This document shows, piece after piece, positions 1-6,985 of a DNA stretch of 24,129 nt. The DNA lies in assembly GCA_038065125.1 (NCBI GenBank), contig JBBTRP010000037.1, forward strand, positions 1 through 24,129, given 5' to 3'. The notes beneath the pieces are model-generated. The model was not told where the DNA came from. It ran no database searches and saw only the letters and a list, made by a program, of their open reading frames with translations. The DNA is from JBBTRP01 sp038065125. GTDB taxonomy: Bacteria; Patescibacteriota; Patescibacteriia; JACQRZ01. How positions within the stretch are numbered: position 1 is the stretch's first letter; every line of letters begins with the position of its first letter. The translations under genes were made by a program, and so were the position numbers.

Positions 1-2
1 TT

Positions 3-890
3 CCCTTTGCCTCCAGCAGAAGTAGTGACGCGACGATTCGGACATGCGAAATTACCGCAAAAGACGCAGATGGCAACCCAACGGCCTTAAAATGCCAGGG
101 CATCTCCAAGCTGATCGTCATGATTTACGAGTGGCTCGTCGGCGCCGCCGGCGTCCTTGCAACCGCCATGATCGCCTGGGGCGGATTCCAATGGCTCTCC
201 GCAGCCGGGGACTCCAAACGCGTGGAAGAAGGAAAAAAGGTGATCCATAACGCCCTGGTGGGACTCGTCCTTGCGCTCGGGTCCTACACACTCCTTGCGC
301 TCATCAACCCCGACCTCGTAAAACCGGGAAAACTTGATCTTGCCGTAATAAAAAAAGGGAAGGATGTACTGCTTACGGGTGGGGGCGAGGATTCCGGACA
401 GACAGTCGGCGGCGGAGGTGGTACAAATATTTCCGGGTTCCAGCGACTCGCCTTCTGGTCTGGACCGAAAAATGATCTGGCAAATACCGGAAGTGGCGCA
501 ACAACACCGGGGGGTGACTCCATCAACCCGAAGGTGACACTCCTCCTACACTTGATTGATAACCAGAACTTTGGCTTTCCCATTACTGTTACTTCAATGC
601 GCAGTCAACGGCTTCCGCCAAAAGGTAAAGGATCCCATCATACGGACGGACGAGGATTTGATATCTCAACCGATACGGCAAACCTCCAAAAACTCGTTGA
701 GGTTGCGAAATTCCTCAAGAGCAGTCCATATGTTGTTAATATCGACGAGATGTTTTTTAGCGATGATCTTGGCCAAACTCCGATCCTGGATAGAGGAACT
801 CCTGTCTCATTCGACGACTACAAAAAATTCGACAGCGGCTCGACATATACCGATCACAAAGATCATCTTCATGTGGCGGTGAAAAAATAA
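3..890 (+). CDS. T4SS pilin-like membrane protein fused to a LAS-type (M15/MepA-like) metallopeptidase, 5' truncated
   Basis: The reading frame is open to the window edge, so the ATG at 120 is probably internal; about 39 residues with two Cys precede it. Counting from that Met, two hydrophobic segments (about 4-23 and 43-62) flank a short charged loop with the motif WGGFQW and end in INPDL, the layout of the two-TM pilin-like proteins of Patescibacteria T4SS loci. A Gly-rich linker (about 86-101) leads to a C-terminal domain with SHHTDGRGFD (H174, D181) and DHLHV (H249, H251). This H-x6-D plus H-x-H pattern is the zinc site of LAS peptidases, which cut peptidoglycan peptides. The inferred role is a membrane-anchored wall hydrolase linked to the secretion machine. 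The start, and any signal peptide, lie outside the window. The pilin-like part is a topology match; the peptidase call rests on the metal motifs. Confidence 0.75.
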   Translation, partial: PFASSRSSDATIRTCEITAKDADGNPTALKCQGISKLIVMIYEWLVGAAGVLATAMIAWGGFQWLSAAGDSKRVEEGKKVIHNALVGLVLALGSYTLLALINPDLVKPGKLDLAVIKKGKDVLLTGGGEDSGQTVGGGGGTNISGFQRLAFWSGPKNDLANTGSGATTPGGDSINPKVTLLLHLIDNQNFGFPITVTSMRSQRLPPKGKGSHHTDGRGFDISTDTANLQKLVEVAKFLKSSPYVVNIDEMFFSDDLGQTPILDRGTPVSFDDYKKFDSGSTYTDHKDHLHVAVKK

Positions 891-923
891 TTCGGATATT
901 TCGCCGCGCCGGTTCCCGGATTG

Positions 924-1583
924 TTATCGTGATCCCTTGAGCTGATACTCCCTCACTTTTTCCGTGATCGTCTGTTTGATTTTTTTCCAGGTGAGCGATC
1001 GGTCAAAAAGTTTTATACGACCAATGTCCTTATCTTTTTCCGCATCTTCAAAGTAGAGAACGCTTCGAAGAAAAAACGTTGGGTCATACATTGGGTATTT
1101 TTCAAGACAGGGTCTGATCATCTCCTCTACAGTGAAATGACCGAGGAGATAGTAAAGATCGACAAAATCGCGATGACGTCCCCGTTGTGAAATTGCAAGA
1201 ATTTTCATGGCGGCAATATCTTGAAGCGAGGCGACAGAAACACCCATGATCACCCGTGCCGGGCACAACAAAGGATATTCATAGTAAAAACAACTCAGGT
1301 GGATATCAGGCTTTGTGGTGAGATCGAATGTATCGTCAAGATCGCGCGTGATCTCAATTTCCCATCGATCATCCAGCGCGCGGTACACGAGCCGAGCGAG
1401 TGATCCGCTCTGAAAATGATGTTGCGTATAAAAATCAAAATCAACAGATGTCCGATGGCCAATTTGTATCGCAAGCGCAGTCCCTCCCGCAAGATAAAAT
1501 CCCGCTTCGCGCGTCCAGCCAAGGTCACTGAAAAAATTCGCCCGGCTGACGGTCAACACCTCGCGAACATAGTCATTCGTCAT
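924..1583 (-). CDS. abiEii: AbiEii-type nucleotidyltransferase toxin
   Basis: This protein of 219 residues belongs to the nucleotidyltransferase AbiEii/AbiGii toxin family (DUF1814-like). The family motif is clear near the N-terminus: GGTALAIQIGHRTSVDFDF, with the GG, the HR and the two catalytic Asp residues of a polymerase-beta-type fold. Known members block growth by nucleotidyl transfer and act in abortive infection or plasmid maintenance. I prefer the ATG at 1583 because its ATG overlaps the TGA of the upstream gene in an ATGA arrangement and has a purine-rich GGGGAAAAG upstream; an in-frame ATG at 1598 would add five residues. It is the second gene of a two-gene operon whose first gene encodes the probable antitoxin. 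The length is shorter than the longest AbiEii proteins but normal for this compact subgroup. It converges on the peptidase gene with a spacer of about 33 nt. Confidence 0.85.
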   Translation of the reverse strand: MTNDYVREVLTVSRANFFSDLGWTREAGFYLAGGTALAIQIGHRTSVDFDFYTQHHFQSGSLARLVYRALDDRWEIEITRDLDDTFDLTTKPDIHLSCFYYEYPLLCPARVIMGVSVASLQDIAAMKILAISQRGRHRDFVDLYYLLGHFTVEEMIRPCLEKYPMYDPTFFLRSVLYFEDAEKDKDIGRIKLFDRSLTWKKIKQTITEKVREYQLKGSR

Positions 1584-1906
1584 TTTTCTTTTCCCCATAA
1601 TTTTTCCGGGAGTAGATATGTCGGGGTAAGCGAGAAAAGAGCGCGGTCATACTCGCGGCGAACGGGGCGAACATTATAGATCGACGTCCAGTACGTCAAT
1701 GAGTCCTTTCGCCACATCCCTCGAGCTGGATGCTTGATGTATTTTTTGATCGTATCCTTATGGTATGTTCTGAGGACCCATTGAACCTGCCTCCAGGTTC
1801 CATAGTTGAGAATCTGGGGAATAATCGTAGATGCATGCCTTTTAGCATTCATTTTTGAAAGCTCATACGACCACAACACCGATTGGAGAAACCGCGGGAC
1901 GGGCAT
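1580..1906 (-). CDS. AbiEi-like antitoxin / DUF6922-type protein
   Basis: This is a protein of 108 residues starting MPVPRFLQSVLWSYELSKM. The pattern 'LWSYELSKM...IIPQILNYGTWRQVQWVL' resembles the small DUF6922-like proteins that commonly precede AbiEii nucleotidyltransferases; the family name is from memory. It probably acts as the antitoxin and may repress its own operon, as AbiEi proteins with a winged helix do, but it is much shorter than classical AbiEi (about 200 residues), so a separate C-terminal antitoxin domain is absent. A longer reading frame runs back to 2098, but it would lie antisense inside radA and read through the promoter at 1968-1996, so I reject it. Its stop overlaps the start of the toxin gene. 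No clear Shine-Dalgarno site precedes the chosen ATG. Confidence 0.65.
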   Translation of the reverse strand: MPVPRFLQSVLWSYELSKMNAKRHASTIIPQILNYGTWRQVQWVLRTYHKDTIKKYIKHPARGMWRKDSLTYWTSIYNVRPVRREYDRALFSLTPTYLLPEKLWGKEK

Positions 1907-1966
1907 AGCAAAAATGTTGTAATGAGTGGCTTTCTGTGGGATACTGCGATCAGATAGACTATCTTT

Positions 1967-1980
1967 TATTATAGCACAAA
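1967..1980 (+). promoter_or_regulatory. Candidate -10 element for a leaderless radA transcript
   Basis: TATTAT at 1967-1972 lies 8 nt before the radA ATG at 1981, so transcription from it would start at or next to the ATG. It overlaps the opposite-strand TATAAT in an almost symmetrical TTATTATAG. No good -35 is visible on this strand. This is a weak call from position alone. Confidence 0.4.
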
Positions 1981-1996
1981 ATGGCGCAAAAATCAA
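1968..1996 (-). promoter_or_regulatory. Sigma-70-type promoter of the abiE operon
   Basis: On the minus strand, TTGATT (1991-1996) and a perfect TATAAT (1968-1973) are separated by 17 nt. The predicted start near 1961 leaves a leader of about 55 nt before the antitoxin ATG. The -35 box and spacer overlap the first codons of radA, so the two divergent genes share this DNA. Confidence 0.7.
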
Positions 1997-2705
1997 GTCT
2001 GGTTTTCCTCTGTTCCTCCTGCGACGCGCAGTTCCCGAAGTGGTCCGGGCGGTGTGGAGAATGCGGCGCATGGGGAAGTCTTTCTGTAGGTGCGGCAAAA
2101 AAAATCATCTCTCCATCCGCTGCTGTTCCCGCCGCGACCGTAACGCCGCTTGCCGACATCGAGAGCGCGCAGGTGCCGCGTATGAGCACCGGTATTGGCG
2201 AGCTTGACCAGGTGCTCGGGGGCGGGATCGTGCCGGGAAGCCTCATCCTGATCGGCGGAGAGCCCGGCGTGGGAAAGTCGACAGTGCTCGCGCAGATATC
2301 GCTCTCACTTTCAGGGCAGGGGAAGAGCGTTCTCTACTGCTCCGGGGAGGAGTCAGGGCATCAGATCAAATTGCGGTTTGACCGGCTCGCGCGGGAGGCC
2401 ACAATCGGCAAGAATATCCTCTTCTCCAGCGAGTCCGATATTGATGCGGTCTGCTCCGCGATCACAAGCTCAAAGCCAAGTCTTGCGATTATCGACTCGA
2501 TCCAAACGGTTGCGACCGGGCAGGTAGACTCGGAAGCGGGCAGCGTCGCGCAGGTGCGCGCATGCACGGTGAAGTGCCTGGAGACTGCAAAAAAATATTC
2601 GATCCCGTTGATCATCACCGGCCACGTCACAAAAGACGGCACGGTCGCCGGCCCCAAAACCTTAGAGCATCTGGTCGATACGGTCCTCTACCTTGAGGGT
2701 GATGG
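1981..2705 (+). CDS. radA: DNA repair protein RadA, 3' end lost in assembly gap
   Basis: This is the N-terminal half of RadA (Sms), the RecA-like ATPase that drives branch migration in homologous recombination. Residues 11-28 form the C4 zinc finger (CSSC...CGEC). A linker leads to the P-loop GEPGVGKST (about 93-101) and the Walker B stretch LAIIDSIQT. The sequence reaches LYLEGD (about residue 241) and then enters the run of N. The RadA signature KNRFG and the Lon-like C-terminal domain are not seen. RadA is usually about 450 residues, so roughly 600 nt are missing and the gap must be longer than 100 nt unless the gene is truly broken. The triplets just after the gap spell VYSK and a stop in this frame, but they overlap the recG stop and are not recognisable as RadA. 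Confidence 0.93.
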
Positions 2706-2805
2706 NNNNNNNNNNNNNNNNNNNNNNNNNNNNNNNNNNNNNNNNNNNNNNNNNNNNNNNNNNNNNNNNNNNNNNNNNNNNNNNNNNNNNNNNNNNNNNN
2801 NNNNN
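2706..2805. other. Assembly gap (100 N)
   Basis: Exactly 100 N, the usual placeholder for a gap of unknown length. It removes the 3' part of radA and any terminator between convergent radA and recG. Adjacency across this point depends on scaffolding. Confidence 0.98.
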
Positions 2806-2807
2806 GT

Positions 2808-4877
2808 CTATTCCAAATGAGCATCGCGCTCAAAATCTGCTAAGCGGGCACGAAGAAGCGGGTAGTCTCCGAGTTGCGGGAATAATTTCTCCGCCCACTC
2901 GCGCGCTTTTTTGAGGCCTGTGACATCGGCAAGAGAGGCGAGCTTGAATAAAGGGATCCCAGACTGCCGCTCGCCCAGCAAGTCGCCGTGTCCCCGATTT
3001 TTCAAATCCATCTCGGCAAGTTCAAATCCATCAGAACATTTTACCAGCGCCGAAAGCCGCGGAACGACATCACGCGCGGACTCGGTAGGAAAGAGAAAAC
3101 AATATGACTGGTGCTCCCCTCTGCCGACCCGGCCGCGGAATTGGTGGAGTTGCGCCAGACCAAACCGCTCGGCGCCTTCGATGAGCATGACACTCGCGTT
3201 GGGAATATCGATCCCAACCTCAATCACTGACGTGCAGACGAGAATATCGATCGCCCCGGCCGCAAATCCGCCCATGATATCTTCCTTTTCCCGGGCTTTC
3301 ATTTTTCCATGAAGCATCCCGACACGAAAGTTTTGAAACACGGTCGATCGGAGCCGCTCGTACTCTTGGGTCGTGGAACGTACAGCGAGCACATCTGACG
3401 GATCTATAACTGGACAGATCACAAACGCCTGCCTGCCATGGCTGCACTCTTTTCGAATAAACTCAGCGGTCCACTCACGATACTGTGACGGCACGATCTT
3501 CGTGATGATCTTCTTGCGACCTTTCGGAATCTCGTCGAGGATGGAGAGATCAAGGTCGCCGTACAGTGCGAGGGAGAGCGATCGCGGGATCGGCGTCGCG
3601 GTCATGGATAGAAGATGCGGCATCTCCCCGGAAGGATTCTTTTCTCGAAGTGCTTTTCTTTGGTTAACGCCAAACCGATGCTGCTCGTCCACGATCACGA
3701 GCGCAAGACGATTGAAGCGAACGGATTTTTGAATCAGCGCATGCGTCCCAATAATTATGTGTATCTCCCCCCCATGAATTTTTTCTAGCGCCTCTTTTCT
3801 TGATACTGGATACTTGATACTGGATACTTGATACTTGTGTGCCGTCACCAGCGCGCATGATATCCCGAACGGCCGCATCAAAGCAGATATCCGCTCATAC
3901 ACTTGTGTGGCAAGAATTTCTGTCGGCGCCATGTATGCACCCTGCGCGCCGGAGAGTGCGACGTTAAGAAGCGCCACAGCGGATACGACCGTCTTTCCGG
4001 ATCCGACATCTCCGTTCAGTAGTCGGTTCATGGGATGCGATCGTTCTAGGTCCTTCACGATTTCCCATGCGGCTATTTTCTGGCTTTTCGTGAGATCGAA
4101 CGGGAGATCTTCAATGAAACGACGGGTTTTGTCTTCGTAAAAGGTACACGTGAATGCCGGCTGATGTTGTTGCGAGGAACGGGTCGATAAAAAAGCGAGT
4201 TGGAGGAAAAAAAGTTCATCAAACGCAAGGCGATTGCGCGCGCCCTTCCACTGTTCAGCAGAGTCGGGAAAGTGAATCGCGTTGATACTCTCCTTAATTC
4301 CCATCAGACGTTCTACATTGAAGAACTCCTGCGGCATCCATTCAGAAAGCTCATGAAGACTGGACTGAATCGCCGCGCGAATGATGATGCGCAGCTGCTT
4401 TTGTGTGATGCCTGCCGCTCCCGGATAGACGGGGACCAATCTGCCGGTATGTGTGCTCTCTGTGTCGATACTCTCCTTTTCGTACGCGGGGTTGACGAGG
4501 GTGAGGTCGAGGATATTCTCGCTCGTGCGACCGGAAAGACTCACCCGGTCTCCGATTTTAAGTACTTTCGAGAGAAAGCCTTGATTGAACCAAATAACCT
4601 TGATCGAGCCGGACTCATCGGCAAGAAGCGCTTCGGTTACGATCATACGGCGGTTTCGCGATCGGCGGTTGCGAATAATCTGAATCGTGCCGCGCACCGT
4701 GATGATGGTATTCGCCGCGACTTGAGCAATTGAGACGATCGCAGAAAAATCATCAAACCTCTGCGGGTAATAAAAAAGCGCATCGCGGCACGTGCGTATG
4801 CCCAATTTTATTAAAACTCTCTCATGTATTTTGCCAATGCGCCCTACCGACGCAATCGGAATGTCTTGAGTACGCAT
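2808..4877 (-). CDS. recG: ATP-dependent DNA helicase RecG
   Basis: This 689-residue protein is close to the length of E. coli RecG (693) and appears complete. RecG remodels stalled replication forks and Holliday junctions. The N-terminal wedge/OB region (about 1-190) is followed by the P-loop GDVGSGKT (289-296), the DEQH box (397-400), TATPIP (426-431) and GRVGRGEHQSYCFLF in helicase domain 2. One oddity is a segment at about 347-360 (HKYQVSSIKYPVS), between motif Ia and the GTHAL motif. It is encoded by a 7-nt-period repeat and lengthens a surface loop. The start ATG at 4877 lies 24 nt after the 3' end of tRNA-Ser on the same strand and sits in the loop of an 11-bp hairpin, so tRNA and recG are probably co-transcribed. 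No Shine-Dalgarno site is seen. Confidence 0.96.
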   Translation of the reverse strand: MRTQDIPIASVGRIGKIHERVLIKLGIRTCRDALFYYPQRFDDFSAIVSIAQVAANTIITVRGTIQIIRNRRSRNRRMIVTEALLADESGSIKVIWFNQGFLSKVLKIGDRVSLSGRTSENILDLTLVNPAYEKESIDTESTHTGRLVPVYPGAAGITQKQLRIIIRAAIQSSLHELSEWMPQEFFNVERLMGIKESINAIHFPDSAEQWKGARNRLAFDELFFLQLAFLSTRSSQQHQPAFTCTFYEDKTRRFIEDLPFDLTKSQKIAAWEIVKDLERSHPMNRLLNGDVGSGKTVVSAVALLNVALSGAQGAYMAPTEILATQVYERISALMRPFGISCALVTAHKYQVSSIKYPVSRKEALEKIHGGEIHIIIGTHALIQKSVRFNRLALVIVDEQHRFGVNQRKALREKNPSGEMPHLLSMTATPIPRSLSLALYGDLDLSILDEIPKGRKKIITKIVPSQYREWTAEFIRKECSHGRQAFVICPVIDPSDVLAVRSTTQEYERLRSTVFQNFRVGMLHGKMKAREKEDIMGGFAAGAIDILVCTSVIEVGIDIPNASVMLIEGAERFGLAQLHQFRGRVGRGEHQSYCFLFPTESARDVVPRLSALVKCSDGFELAEMDLKNRGHGDLLGERQSGIPLFKLASLADVTGLKKAREWAEKLFPQLGDYPLLRARLADFERDAHLE
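3800..3837. repeat. Heptanucleotide tract inside recG
   Basis: Alternating 7-mers TTGATAC and TGGATAC, five units followed by a partial TTG. Two copies of the 14-mer TTGATACTGGATAC are perfect. The tract is translated in recG on the opposite strand as a loop insertion. Confidence 0.95.
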
Positions 4878-4902
4878 CTAGTGCTACGCCTTCAAGACAT
4901 TC
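4859..4902 (-). promoter_or_regulatory. 11-bp hairpin around the recG start codon
   Basis: AATGTCTTGA and TCAAGACATT, plus one outer G-C pair, form an 11-bp stem (4859-4869 with 4892-4902) and a 22-nt loop. On the recG RNA the ATG (4877-4875) lies in the loop and codons 3-6 form one arm; the other arm begins at the discriminator base of tRNA-Ser. It could guide tRNA 3' processing or control recG translation. The role is inferred. Confidence 0.6.
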
Positions 4903-4988
4903 GGAGAGGGAGGGATTCGAACCCTCGGACCCCGTGAAGGGTCAACAACTTAGCAGGTTGCTCCGTTCGACCGCTCCGGCACCTCTCC
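4902..4988 (-). tRNA. tRNA-Ser(GCU)
   Basis: The 87-nt class II tRNA folds completely: a 7-bp acceptor stem (GGAGAGG/CCTCTCC), a 3-bp D stem with GG in the loop, an anticodon stem GCAAC/GTTGT with loop CTGCTAA, a long variable arm (GACCC/GGGTC) and a T arm GAGGG-TTCGAAT-CCCTC. The anticodon GCT (4954-4952) reads AGC and AGU. The discriminator is G, as expected for Ser. No CCA follows, so it must be added enzymatically. Confidence 0.96.
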
Positions 4989-5006
4989 GTTTGTGTGACG
5001 AATGAT

Positions 5007-5036
5007 AGTATACCGTAAGGAGTATCAAACTTGCAA
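5007..5036 (-). promoter_or_regulatory. Candidate promoter for tRNA-Ser-recG
   Basis: On the minus strand, TTGCAA (5031-5036) and TATACT (5007-5012) are separated by 18 nt. The expected start near 5000 lies about 12 nt before the mature tRNA 5' end. Confidence 0.5.
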
Positions 5037-5085
5037 TGAGTCGACACTTTTGATAGGCTTTATTCAGTGTTCAAACCCTCCCCTC

Positions 5086-5571
5086 ATGCGCTCACGGAAA
5101 GGCGAACAGCAGCTTTTTTACTGGATATTTCCCTCGTATCAACAACATGAACGGGGGATGATTTGGTATGTGGTTGCCGGAGCGCTTGTCGGTCTCCTCT
5201 TGGTAAGTAGCTACATCACGGATAACGCGCTCTTCGGACTTCTCGTCCTTATCACGACCTTTGTGATTTTTGTCCGCCATGCGTTTGAGCCGTCCCGGAT
5301 CGAGTGCGAGATAACCGAGAACGGCATCCGAGTCGGATCGAAAGCGTATCCGTTCGAGTCGATCAATTCGTTCTGGGTCCTTGAACTCGAAGACGGCCGC
5401 GATATGCTCTATATCGAAGAAAAGCGTGGCCTTCGGAGTATTCTTCCCGTCCCCATTCTTGAAGCAGATACCGAGCATCTGCGAAAGATCTTACGTAAAT
5501 ATATTGAGGAAGAGAAAGAGCGAAGCTTTGAGCCGTTTTGGGAGTGGGTCGCCCATCGACTCAAGCTATAA
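5086..5571 (+). CDS. Two-TM membrane protein with a PH-like C-terminal domain, hypothetical
   Basis: This 161-residue protein is not assigned to a named family with confidence. After a basic, aromatic N-terminus (MRSRKGEQQLFYWIFPSY) there are two membrane segments separated by SYITDNA (about 27-44 and 49-64). A soluble domain follows with a strand pattern 'IECEITENGIRVGSKAYPFESINSFWVLE', typical of small PH-like domains of bacterial membrane proteins, and a charged helical C-terminus rich in Glu and Lys. Similar two-TM/PH-like proteins are common in Patescibacteria and have no known function. An in-frame ATG at 5002 exists, but it would overlap the tRNA promoter region and add a non-conserved-looking leader, so I chose 5086. 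It stands alone between two tRNAs. No clear promoter or ribosome binding site is visible. Confidence 0.7.
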   Translation: MRSRKGEQQLFYWIFPSYQQHERGMIWYVVAGALVGLLLVSSYITDNALFGLLVLITTFVIFVRHAFEPSRIECEITENGIRVGSKAYPFESINSFWVLELEDGRDMLYIEEKRGLRSILPVPILEADTEHLRKILRKYIEEEKERSFEPFWEWVAHRLKL

Positions 5572-5636
5572 CAACTGCTCGAAGAAAGCGTATCAGCGTG
5601 CTTGAGCGCCGATCGTTTTAGCCATTTCAGAGTTTT

Positions 5637-5684
5637 TTTGCACCCGTCGTTGGGTGTTCTCATTCCTTCTTTGCACCCGTCGTT
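5637..5684 (+). repeat. Direct repeat: copy of the tRNA-Arg 5' end
   Basis: The 15-mer TTTGCACCCGTCGTT occurs at 5637-5651 and again at 5670-5684, where it forms the start of tRNA-Arg. The upstream copy is only this fragment and can itself fold as CACCC-GTCGTT-GGGTG. The rest of the gap after the membrane protein (5572-5636) shows only a T run at 5633-5639 with no supporting stem. Confidence 0.85.
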
Positions 5685-5744
5685 CAATGGATAGGACACG
5701 GGATTGCGGATCCCGTGATGCAAGTTCGATTCTTGCCGGGTGCA
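5673..5744 (+). tRNA. tRNA-Arg(GCG)
   Basis: The 72-nt tRNA folds fully: acceptor GCACCCG/CGGGTGC, D stem GTTC/GGAC, anticodon stem CGGGA/TCCCG with loop TTGCGGA, and T arm GCAAG-TTCGATT-CTTGC. The anticodon GCG (5706-5708) would read CGC and CGU. A20 in the D loop is the usual Arg identity base and the discriminator is A. CCA is not encoded. Most bacteria use an ACG anticodon, edited to inosine, for this codon box. Confidence 0.92.
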
Positions 5745-5793
5745 AAGAGGGTACGAGGATAGTCCGACAGAGCCGGTGCAAGAAAATCCTGAA

Positions 5794-6981
5794 ATGAAAC
5801 GTTTTCTCAAAAAAATCTTGGGTAAAGAGACTATTGCGCGCTTGTGGCATTTGCCCAAAGCGGTGCTTGCGGCGGCACTGTATGGTTTCCCGGGGCGATC
5901 CTTGACCGTAATCGCCGTTGCGGGAACGAAAGGCAAAACCAGTACCGCGTACTTCATTAGTCAGCTTTTAGACAAATTGGGAATTGCGAATGTACTCTTC
6001 TCAACCGCAGCATTAAAGATCAACGGCGAAGAGTCGCTCAACTCGCTCAAGCTCACGACCCCGACACCGTTTTTCCTCCAGCGTTTCTTGTATCGTGCGA
6101 AGAGGCGCGGTTGCACACATGCTGTGCTTGAGGTTTCTTCGCATGCGATCGTTCAGCGCCGGCTGTGGGGCGTCCCCTTGCAGTATGTCGTCCTCACAAA
6201 CCTCATGCCCGACCATCAAGAGTTTCACGCCTCGGGTAAAGAATACCAACAGACTCATCTTGCGCTCATCACTTCACGGCTCAAGCTACTCGTCCTCAAC
6301 GGTGACGACCCCAATCTTACCTCATTTCAAAACCTCTCCGTTCCTCAACTCGTCGTACACGAGTCGGGTTCGTTTCAAGAATCAAATATCGCATGCGCTC
6401 GCGCCGCGGTCGAGTCGCTCGGAATCAAATCCGAAAAAATTATTCCCTTTCTTGCCTCCCTGCGATCAGCTCCGGGACGTATGGAAAAAATCGATGAAGG
6501 GCAGCAGTTCCAAGTCATCGTTGACTACGCGCATTCTCCCGAGTCTCTTCGCGCGTTTTTTGAAAATCTTCCTCGAGTGACGATAGGAAAGGTAATCGTC
6601 GTCTTTGGCGGATGCGGAGAGCGCGATCCCGCCATGCGTCCCGTGATGGGCGCAATTCTTGATTCACATTCAAACACCGTGATTGTCACAAATGACGACC
6701 CGTATTCTGAAGATCCCGAGTCGATTTCGGGACAGCTCCTCGACGGCATCGTGAACAAAGAACGTGATCGCGACCTATTCGTAATCCTTGATCGAAGAGA
6801 TGCCATCAAAAAAGCGCTCCTGGCTGCACACGACGGGGACATCGTCTGTATTCTGGGCAAGGGCGCAGAACAGTGGCAGGTATTCAAAAATAAAAAAATT
6901 CCCTGGGACGACCGTGTGGTCGTCAGAGAACTCCTTCATGAAAAAATCAGCCAGCCGACAACGCTAAAAGCTAACGGCTAA
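5794..6981 (+). CDS. MurE-like Mur ligase lacking the N-terminal UDP-binding domain
   Basis: This 395-residue Mur ligase has the ATP loop GTKGKTS (44-50), EVSSHA (113-118), DYAHSP (244-249) and GGCGERD (272-278), all typical of MurE, which adds the third amino acid to UDP-MurNAc-dipeptide in the cytoplasm. Normal MurE has about 490 residues; here the ATP loop comes about 60 residues early, so the first domain, which binds UDP, is missing. The substrate motif is NDDPYSEDP (300-308), with Tyr304 at the place of the Arg that contacts meso-diaminopimelate in DNPR-type MurE, so a DAP specificity is not supported. The ATG at 5794 is preferred over one at 5740 that lies inside tRNA-Arg. The last codons (LKANG) come from a heptanucleotide repeat. 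It could act on another substrate, so I do not give the symbol murE. Confidence 0.85.
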   Translation: MKRFLKKILGKETIARLWHLPKAVLAAALYGFPGRSLTVIAVAGTKGKTSTAYFISQLLDKLGIANVLFSTAALKINGEESLNSLKLTTPTPFFLQRFLYRAKRRGCTHAVLEVSSHAIVQRRLWGVPLQYVVLTNLMPDHQEFHASGKEYQQTHLALITSRLKLLVLNGDDPNLTSFQNLSVPQLVVHESGSFQESNIACARAAVESLGIKSEKIIPFLASLRSAPGRMEKIDEGQQFQVIVDYAHSPESLRAFFENLPRVTIGKVIVVFGGCGERDPAMRPVMGAILDSHSNTVIVTNDDPYSEDPESISGQLLDGIVNKERDRDLFVILDRRDAIKKALLAAHDGDIVCILGKGAEQWQVFKNKKIPWDDRVVVRELLHEKISQPTTLKANG

Positions 6982-6983
6982 AG
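6963..6983. repeat. Heptanucleotide tract at the Mur ligase 3' end
   Basis: Three consecutive 7-mers: GCTAAAA, GCTAACG and GCTAAAG. The tract encodes the last residues and stop of the Mur ligase and ends 2 nt before the stop of the convergent comF gene. With three units it could be chance, but it matches the period of the other tracts. Confidence 0.7.
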
Positions 6984-6985
6984 TT

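Noticed and set aside
44..250. Small Arg-rich reading frame at the left end
   Set aside because: It overlaps the pilin-peptidase gene in another frame and has the Arg-rich composition of a shadow frame.
1907..2098. N-terminal extension of the antitoxin reading frame back to 2098
   Set aside because: It is antisense to radA, passes through the abiE promoter, and has none of the family pattern, which begins at the Met at 1906.
2806..2820. VYSK and stop after the N run as the end of RadA
   Set aside because: It is in frame only because 100 placeholder N happen to keep it; it overlaps the recG stop and does not resemble a RadA C-terminus.
5633..5660. Rho-independent terminator after the membrane protein
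   Set aside because: The T run comes before, not after, the CACCC/GGGTG stem, so the order is wrong on both strands.
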